From: Gordius sp. MW1
Lineage: Eukaryota > Nematomorpha > Gordioida > Gordea > Gordiidae
Length of the DNA: 64,000 bases
NCBI GenBank assembly: GCA_964036665.1
Contig: OZ038532.1
Coordinates: 6,634,001 to 6,698,000 of the forward strand
Reading direction: 5' to 3'
How positions within the stretch are numbered: position 1 is the first letter of the stretch; each line of letters starts with the position of its first letter. The position numbers and the translations under genes were made by a program. This document shows positions 57,561-64,000 of this stretch, piece after piece. The notes under the pieces were generated by a model. The model worked only from the letters and a program-made list of their open reading frames with translations. It did not search any database and was not told where the DNA came from.

Positions 57561-58480
57561 GACTTTTAAAAAAAAATATATACGGAATAAAAATTTCTCC
57601 TATTTTATTAAAAATATAAATAAGTGTTCAAAAATCCAAATGGCAAATTTTATATTTTTGGAAAAACTTTAATACACAAACTTTTTAAAGATTTAGCGGG
57701 ACACGACATCTCATTGACAATATAAAGATATGAATTAACTCATAAAGATAACATTTTCTATAAAAAGTGCAGACTAAAAAAACTATAAATAAATTTGAAA
57801 TATAAAAGATTAAATTTTATTGTTCTAGCAAATTATGATATTTGTATCAAATTCACTGTGTCTGTCAACTATAAATGGACTTCGAAAATTATAAGTTCGC
57901 TTATAGTTGATATAGTTGCATAAGTGAGCAAAATGAGACCCTTTATTAACCTTTGCTAATGATTCAAAGTAGACCTTAACATATTTAAGGCAAATATTTA
58001 AGTCCATTAACATAACCATCATCAGTTATAGCCCATAGTGTTTATTGCATGTTTATGCGAGTGACATTTAATGATGTTATTATTATTTACAGAATTGATA
58101 ACAAGTTGCAGAAATTAAAACGTTGTAAAACAACAATAAAAGCAGCATTATTATAGAATTAAGAACATAAGGTTTTAAACTTTAAATTAAAGAGTACGTA
58201 TTTAAATGTATGACAAAAATCAACCATACTTAGGTAAATGATTGCCAAATTTTATTTTTTTTGCAAAAATATATAATATTTACTACACTTGGGAACTTTT
58301 TTAATATTAAATATATTCGATGTTACATAATAATTTTGTTCTAAATTTAAGATATTGTAAATTAGATTTTAAATAACTATCAATAAATAGCTACAATAAA
58401 ACAAAACATATAAGTTGTTGGTTTCCTTATACTACCTGTCACAGATGCATTAAAAAATAAAACAGCAAATCACAAATAAA
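57561..58480. repeat. AT-rich insert within the Helitron leader, partly shared with 44590-44730
   Basis: 58220-58330 is the reverse complement of 44600-44730. The tandem-repeat unit resumes at about 58340. No gene is visible. Confidence 0.4.
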
Positions 58481-59077
58481 GTTATACATTGAATTGCTAT
58501 GAGAAAAGAATCACCGCTCTGAAGTTACATAATAATTATGTTCTAAATTTAAACAATGATCAAAATTTGTTAAGTGAATATTACTACGAACTTCATAAAA
58601 ATGGAATAATGCACAAAACGTGGGAATGTGCAAATATTACTTCGAACTTCGTAAAAATGGAAAAAAAGGACGAAACGTGAGAATGTTACTAAAAGCGCGC
58701 GTTATATTTATTTAAGAAAATGGTGTTGTTTTACGGTATCTAAAAATATTTATTTGTTACAGCTTATATATTGTAGAAAACGGGCGTAGTTGAGTAAAAA
58801 ATTGAGACACAAATGACAAAGCTATCGTGGAAAAAAGTTTAAGGCAAAAAGTAGCACCATAACGATAAATAAGTACAAAAAACATAGTATAAATAATCCG
58901 CTAGATGGCGGTATAGACTACCAAAAAACAGGGTTAATGCTGTCGCAGGTGATAAAAGTATCTAAAACCATCTACAATGCTAAGGCAATATTCTGGCCAA
59001 ATTTGGTGGCAATCGGTTGAGAACTCTAAGAGTTATTAGCGTTCAAAAAAATGGACTTAGATTATTGTATATATAGA

Positions 59078-59930
59078 TAATTATAAACACGATAACGAGG
59101 GACATTCAAAAGTCATCGCCATGGTGTATGCTATATGCCGATGATATAGTACTATGCGAGGAAACAAGAGAGAAAGTATTCGAAGAAGCTGATAAGTGGT
59201 CAAAGCGCTTAGCTGGACATAATTGAAAGGTCAACGATCGAAAAACGGTATACATGGAAATGAACGGCACAGGCAACCCATCGCTGGATGACCATCTAAA
59301 GTACCCAATAGTAGACAGATTTACATACCTCGGCTCGATGCTACATCAAGAGGGAGGTTGCGCAACAGAAATCGCCCGGATCCAAAAAGGATGGCTAAAA
59401 TGGCGAAGTATATCCGGTGTAATGTGAGACAAGAAAATGCCAATATGGTTGAAGAGCAAAGCTTACAAATCCATCGTAAGATCGGAAGTATCTCTATCTC
59501 TATGGAAGTGAAATATGGGCATTAAACACCACAAAACGAAAGCTATTACAGGCCATAGAGATGAGAATGATATGGTGGAGCTTGGGGTATACTAAGCTCG
59601 ACCATATGACGAATGACTTTCTCATGACAAAAATGGGTATTCAACCTATGGCGGACATAATTAACGAAAATCGGCTAAGGTGGTATGGGCATATACTAAG
59701 AAGGGACACGGATGACATCGAAAAGTACTGGACATGGAGGTACCGGGGAAGAGAGGAAGGGGACGATCCCGTGTCACGTGGAAAGGGCAACTTGATAAAG
59801 TTATGAGAGCTAAAGAGATTAGTCAAGACATGGCACTCACCCGGTCAAGATGGAAGAAACTTATCAAAACCCCACGAATGTGGGACCAAATAACTGATAA
59901 AGAAGAAGATGTTAATAACTAGGAATGTTG
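59078..59930 (+). pseudogene. RTE-like non-LTR retrotransposon, RT domain to 3' end
   Basis: Directly at the Helitron 5' end the frame reads NTITRDIQKSSPWCMLYADD, then IVLCEETREKVFEEADKWSK (59086-59205), the RT active-site block with YADD. VDRFTYLGSMLHQEGG, ARIQKGWLKWRSISGVM and DKKMPIWLKSKAYKSIVRSE follow, and after a frameshift near 59490 EMRMIWWSLGYTKLDH, RLRWYGHILRRD and the C-terminal KRGRGRSRVTWKGQLDKVMR. It has two in-frame stops and a frameshift. The family copies itself by target-primed reverse transcription; this copy lacks everything 5' of the RT core. Confidence 0.85.
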
Positions 59931-60594
59931 AACCTATTATACCTGGGGTTTGAGGCAATGGACTTTTAATTTAAGCTACCCGGGTAAATCTAATTTGTGA
60001 TATGATTACTTTACAAAAGTGAAAAACATAAATGACTGGCAGCCTAAAATAGACTATAATTGTAGATCTTAATCGAATAAAGAAAATGCTTTATAAAGTT
60101 TAATCATATATCTATTATTAATATCTACATATGATATCGTTTTTACAATATTACCAAAAATATTTATTTTAATGCCATGTTATTGTTATATTAAAATTAT
60201 CTGTTATTAATTTTTCCTTTGTTTTGATCGTGTCTTTCTTGTTTTATAGCGCACTTTCCTCTCCAGGCCATTTATATGACTTAGTTGAATACAGAAGTTT
60301 TTGTTCGACCTTAATTTTAACAATTTATTTATGCAAATTTTACAAGATTGGAAATTAATTTATTTTTTATTTTTAAGCATAACTTCATTATAACTTTGTA
60401 TATCCACGCTTTATTTTGCAGATTGATATTTTAAACAGTGTAAAAGCAATAAAGTCAGCTTAAACAATATCTAAATAAAGTCAAAAATTAAACACTGACA
60501 TAGCTGGGGTGTGGTATCTTCCCTTATTACTATATGAAATCTATTAAAAACTATTAAATTCAAGTTTCTCACAAATTTAACTATTCGCAAATAA
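59931..60594. other. AT-rich spacer 3' of the kinase gene
   Basis: No ORF or repeat end that I can support. Confidence 0.4.
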
Positions 60595-60600
60595 TTTATT
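60595..60600 (-). promoter_or_regulatory. candidate polyadenylation signal of the kinase gene
   Basis: AATAAA on the minus strand lies about 100 nt after the kinase stop codon. Confidence 0.4.
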
Positions 60601-60698
60601 AAGACCCTATCATAGTCCTGTATAAACCTCAGGTAAAGGCTAACAAATAATAAACACATTAAATGACGATGATAAAAGCATGATAATCGAGTAAATAA

Positions 60699-62336
60699 CT
60701 ATGAAGATGTTATCGTCATGGTGTCATAAGAATTAAAACGTTGATTGGGATTAACTAAGCCTTTTGTATTGTATTTATTACCGACATCGTATGACTCGTT
60801 TTCATGGATGCTGTACGCCTTCAACGTGTTGTACTCTTTGTCTAGTGCCGATTGAGGTCTACTTGGTCTACAATCTCTGCTTTCCGATCTTGGCATATTA
60901 ATAAGGATTGGTGCCGTGGCTGGCCTACTAAACGATTGTGTAACCAAACCCTTTTTGGCCCATGGATGAGTCAACGCTTGACTGATGGTTAAACGCCTTT
61001 CGGGGTCAAATGCTAAGAGCTGAGATATTAGATCTTCACACTCGTGAGATATAACTGTCCAGGGACGAAGCGTTTCAACTGTCCAACGCAATTGACTCTC
61101 AATCAACTTAGCGGTCGTCTTGAGTTTTTCATCGAAGGGCATTCTCGCACTGACCCACACGCAAACTATGACCCCTATCGACCATATATCGGCTTTCTTA
61201 GGGTCGTAGGGCATGGATTTCAATATCTCAGGACTGGCGTACGATTTAGAACCACAATATGTCTGACTTAGATGGGCCATAGACATTTTGTTAACATAAT
61301 CCTCGTCTCCAACCGATTGGTAATCACCAACCTCGCGACAAAATCCAAAGTCCGCTATCTTAAGGTGCAGATTACAATCAAGTAACAAATTTTCTAACTT
61401 CAAATCGCGGTGCGCTATGTTGCGTCTGTCGTGTAGGTAACGTATGGCTGATCCTAATTGCAAAAACCATCTATGCGTTTGTGCTTCAGTCCGAGAACCA
61501 TGCTTTTGCACGAATTCTAAAACGTCCCCATTACATGCATACTCTAACATAACGTATATCTTGTCATCACGCCGAAAGCTATAATACATCCTTACTATAT
61601 GACGGTGGGTGAGGGTAGGCCATATCTTTAACTCTCTAGGCAAGAATTTAGATTTGAAGTCTAACGGTGCAGTGGCTAAATCCACAATTTTAACTGCAAA
61701 CATTTGCGACCCTGAAGGATCGGATCCAACTACAACTTTAGAAAAATTGCCTTTACCTATACAACTGTGCACGTAAAGTCCTTTAGTCGCCAATATGGCC
61801 CGGTCGGTAGATCGTCGCATATAGTGATCTTTATAAGCAAAGGACCTATTTTCCGATATGATATTATCATCACACGTATTTTGATACCTCGTATTTTTGT
61901 AAACAGTGTATTGTAAGGACGTTGGGTACACTTGGGAGATTTTTTTAATTATAGCAGTATTGTTTAAATCACCCAATATAGGTGTGCCTAATTGATGCGA
62001 TCTTCCATGAATATCTTGACTTTCGTAGTCGTAAGTGCGATTAGGCTCTTTTGCCCTTACACCACCTGCCCCCCTCAGACTATTGACTAAAGTGTTTATT
62101 GTGATTTTGGAATTCCATACTTTTCCATACTTATTTTGGGCAAAATGAAAATCCGTATCTTCGCTAGAATAATTTTGAAATTTTGGATCCACTTTTACAT
62201 GTAAATTATCACCTTGTAAATTTGGTTTAGAGACAATAATTTGCTCCTTTTCTATATCTTTTAAAAAGACCTTGGAATATGGTCGGCAATATTTGAGACA
62301 CTTACACGTGGCCGGTCGGGATTTTTGTCTGTCCAT
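60699..62336 (-). CDS. TSSK-like serine/threonine protein kinase
   Basis: Intronless ORF of 545 residues; ATG at 62336 in a favourable AACAAATGG context. The kinase domain spans about residues 188-461. It has glycine loop GKGNFSKV (194-201), VAIK-type lysine K216, alpha-C glutamate E235, catalytic loop HRDLKLEN (309-316, D311), DFG (329-331), TYCGSKSYASPE (359-370) and DIWSIGV (D383). All catalytic residues are present, so it should be active. TYCGSxxYASPE plus PYDPKKADIWSIGVI is characteristic of testis-specific serine kinases (TSSK), which act in late spermatogenesis and are often intronless. It has about 187 residues before the kinase domain and 84 after, versus a near-terminal domain in most TSSKs. 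The N-terminal part is polar, with no motif that I recognise. The intact frame amid dead transposons argues for selection. Confidence 0.9.
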   Translation of the reverse strand: MDRQKSRPATCKCLKYCRPYSKVFLKDIEKEQIIVSKPNLQGDNLHVKVDPKFQNYSSEDTDFHFAQNKYGKVWNSKITINTLVNSLRGAGGVRAKEPNRTYDYESQDIHGRSHQLGTPILGDLNNTAIIKKISQVYPTSLQYTVYKNTRYQNTCDDNIISENRSFAYKDHYMRRSTDRAILATKGLYVHSCIGKGNFSKVVVGSDPSGSQMFAVKIVDLATAPLDFKSKFLPRELKIWPTLTHRHIVRMYYSFRRDDKIYVMLEYACNGDVLEFVQKHGSRTEAQTHRWFLQLGSAIRYLHDRRNIAHRDLKLENLLLDCNLHLKIADFGFCREVGDYQSVGDEDYVNKMSMAHLSQTYCGSKSYASPEILKSMPYDPKKADIWSIGVIVCVWVSARMPFDEKLKTTAKLIESQLRWTVETLRPWTVISHECEDLISQLLAFDPERRLTISQALTHPWAKKGLVTQSFSRPATAPILINMPRSESRDCRPSRPQSALDKEYNTLKAYSIHENESYDVGNKYNTKGLVNPNQRFNSYDTMTITSS

Positions 62337-63186
62337 TTGTTGTATAATGTGCGTTATTCTAAAGTCATTTTGATCGTTCCCCGTATTTTAAACCATTTAG
62401 AAAACTTACACCAACTGATTGTAACTAATATCTTAATATGTCACTTTACAATAAATTAAAGCTGATGCAATTACACGTTTTGTGATGTCAATAGCTATGC
62501 TAGTACGATTAAAAATGAATTCACAAAATAATACTTTAAAAATAAAATAATTATAGTTTTATTTGATTTTTTAGGATTAAATAATTAGGGGATATAAATT
62601 TTTTTACTTTTCCCATATTGCTACTTCTTAGAATATAATAATTAATATAATAAGGTAGGTCAATTAATAAAAAGTTTACTCATGTTAGGGCATTTTTGAT
62701 TTTAGATACTTAGAAATCGGGCCAAATATATACTGATTTTATGAAAACTACAATCAGGTTGCAAACCTAATACAAATATTTTCGTTAAATATTTATTTAT
62801 TATTAAATAATATTGAAAAATTTAAGTTATGTTCATAGCGATAGATTTGCACTGCTTTATGTGTTAAATATTTTTTTAAACGTCTATACCTATAGCATAT
62901 GATCTACTAAATTAAAAGGACGATTGATATAATAAAATATTGTCTTAATAACGACCGTTATTTTGAATTGGCATTTCAAGTATTGTTTTAGCTGATTTTT
63001 TTCTTAAACTTAATTAATTTGATAGTTTCTAATATAAATAACTTAGAAAATAAAATAACTATTGTTATGTAAAATATGAAAATATTGTGGTAGTATCGAA
63101 TTTAACTTTCTGTGCTTAGATGATGATGTAATTTACAAACAAGCCAGTTTATATAATTAATCTTATAACACTTAGATTATACCATA
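62337..63186. other. AT-rich upstream region of the kinase gene
   Basis: It should contain the kinase promoter. No repeat end, ORF or clear core-promoter motif stands out. Confidence 0.4.
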
Positions 63187-63194
63187 AATACATA

Positions 63195-63373
63195 CGGGCG
63201 TAGCCAGGGGGGGCAGGGGGCGGCTGGCCCCCCCCCCCTTCTAATTTACGAGAGAAAAAAAATTTCAATGCAAAAACTTTAAAAAATTAAAAAAATTTAT
63301 GTTTTGCCCCCCTCTAATTGAACTTTTAAACGTTTTGCCCCCCCCCCCAATCCAAAACCTGGCTACGCCCATG
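63195..63373. mobile_element. CGTAGCC-family hAT-like MITE (179 bp), best-preserved copy
   Basis: CGGGCGTAGCCAGG and CCTGGCTACGCCCATG ends with G- and C-runs inside. A perfect 8-bp duplication, AATACATA, lies at 63187-63194 and 63374-63381. The inner AAAACGTTTTGCCC-type words match 23490-23640 and 3265-3310. Confidence 0.9.
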
Positions 63374-63559
63374 AATACATAAATTATCAGCCACATCAAA
63401 ATATGAAGGTCTTACAAGCTTAACTTAACAAAAATGTCTCTGTTTATTTTTCTCTTTTAATGTATACAAATTCACTAGAGCCAGTCACAGGTGTGACATA
63501 GGTAAAACATATAGATAAAAATTAATGATAATAGTATTAAGAGGATTGAATTGTTTGAA

Positions 63560-64000
63560 ATTAACGTCTGGTACCTGGACGATGCTACCTTATGCGGCCC
63601 TCCTGAAGAAATTTCCAGGCCATTCTTTTAATCCAACATTATGAAACCTCCCTAAACTTGAGATTGAATATCTCTAAATGCGAGATATATCAGTGCCCGG
63701 ATACCAACAAATTTCCCATTTTTAAGCCCTTTTTAAAAGTTGAATTGATGAGTTTTACTCATCTAGGCTCTCCAATAGGTGGGCAAATTGCCTTAAAAGA
63801 ATTTTTACATAGCCACTTATCAACTCTTACATCGAAGATGGATATTCTTAATACCCTCCCCAAACACCACGCATTTTATATCATTAACAACTATTTCAAC
63901 ATCTCAAAAATTCAACACTGCTTCCGGTCCTCTTCAGCCTTTTTATTGCCCGAGATTTTAAAAAGCTACGATAGCTTCATGAAGAATACTTTAGAAGCAA
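63560..64000 (+). pseudogene. non-LTR-type reverse transcriptase fragment (YLDD type), runs off the window
   Basis: NVWYLDDATLCGPPEEIS (63563-63616) is an RT active-site block with YLDD instead of YADD. After a frameshift between 63616 and 63664, one frame stays open to the window end. It starts LNISKCEIYQCPD (the L-N..K-C motif after the active site), continues FTHLGSPIGG and KHHAFYIINNYFNISKIQHC, and is the usual thumb region of type-1 or CR1/RTE-like retroelements. It is a different family from the RTE copies at 45340 and 59078. Confidence 0.75.

Larger units (their letters stand above)
52240..59077 (-). pseudogene. autonomous Helitron copy 2 (Rep/helicase), decayed, 5' end intact
   Basis: The 5' terminus A|TCTATATATACAATAATC is at 59077, with TTAGAGTTCTCAACCGATTG inside it, then tandem repeats. 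Coding from 56424 includes VCPHCKALKFA and PPEPLQTLMAG, FQMTSFGADVITTQF, LQLYFIGDDEIE and IHADKTPPGEH. About 30 residues are then missing next to a C-run (55626-55646). NGAATNSK and YIVDMYAKIESERL follow. The Rep region has PDLFINFTSNPAWDDIQ and GLPR-A, where the first HUH His codon is CGT and the second lacks a base. RRSIEDGGNVATIPIRNATV and YICK, a frameshift, SFPIHDRSPAVVHLAVQLEN follow. Walker A is damaged by a frameshift near 53505; GDECTMAHKKSLEALD, LLAGDFRQTLSVLPR and the distal SRVGNPLNLYIYTEN are clear. It has no intron where copy 1 does. Inactive. Confidence 0.88.

Overview
The window looks like nuclear DNA of an AT-rich invertebrate animal. Genes have short GT-AG introns, there is a TSSK-type protein kinase, and every large repeat belongs to a eukaryotic transposon class (Helitron, hAT, piggyBac, RTE, Ty3/gypsy). 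An arthropod, perhaps a copepod-like one, is my guess; the sequence does not settle it. Nothing prokaryotic or organellar is visible.

Host-type genes are few. (1) Two paralogous five-exon genes for small secreted proteins lie head to tail on the minus strand (33307-34085 and 35438-36180). I assembled them by hand from splice sites. Their exon phases match (0, 2, 1, 0), both have a 117-nt signal-peptide exon, and both have a 20-nt microexon. The second copy has a 1-nt frame break in its last exon. I do not recognise the family; it is the best candidate here for something undescribed. (2) An intronless TSSK-like kinase with a long N-terminal extension lies at 60699-62336 (-). (3) An intronless ORF resembling the V-ATPase assembly factor CCDC115/VMA22 lies at 22283-22771 (-). 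(4) A 142-residue orphan ORF lies at 2327-2755 (-).

Much of the rest is transposon graveyard, often nested. From left to right: RTE 3' end (1526-1722); a hAT (TTF/DUF4371/ZMYM-like) relic at 6190-10609 split by a 757-bp solo LTR, a 660-bp hAT MITE and a 1.14-kb TRIM retrotransposon, with 5-, 8- and 5-bp target duplications; minisatellite-carrying Helentron/DINE-like elements (11789-14545, 16335-18106, 29086-29452, 42657-44558); nested hAT MITEs (18193-19340); a non-autonomous Helitron with both termini (23018-24578); a Ty3/gypsy pol relic (24938-27080, -); a second hAT relic (29453-30580, -); a piggyBac relic between TTAA sites (37147-39171); and an RTE 5' part (45340-45927).

From 47.5 to 59.1 kb there are two different, decayed autonomous Helitrons arranged tail to tail. 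The right-hand one starts at 59077 inside the reverse-transcriptase domain of an RTE element (59078-59930). One Helitron has a spliceosomal intron, and a TA-target MITE has landed inside that intron. A further non-LTR reverse-transcriptase fragment runs off the right edge.

Four short repeat families recur throughout: a CGTAGCC-ended hAT-like MITE with G/C tracts, a GGGGAGACCGGGGC-ended TA-target MITE, a TAGAGRCCTGCA-ended hAT MITE rich in CCCGAGCCCG, and a CGAGACGAG repeat. Regions not listed as features are AT-rich with no coding signal that I can support.
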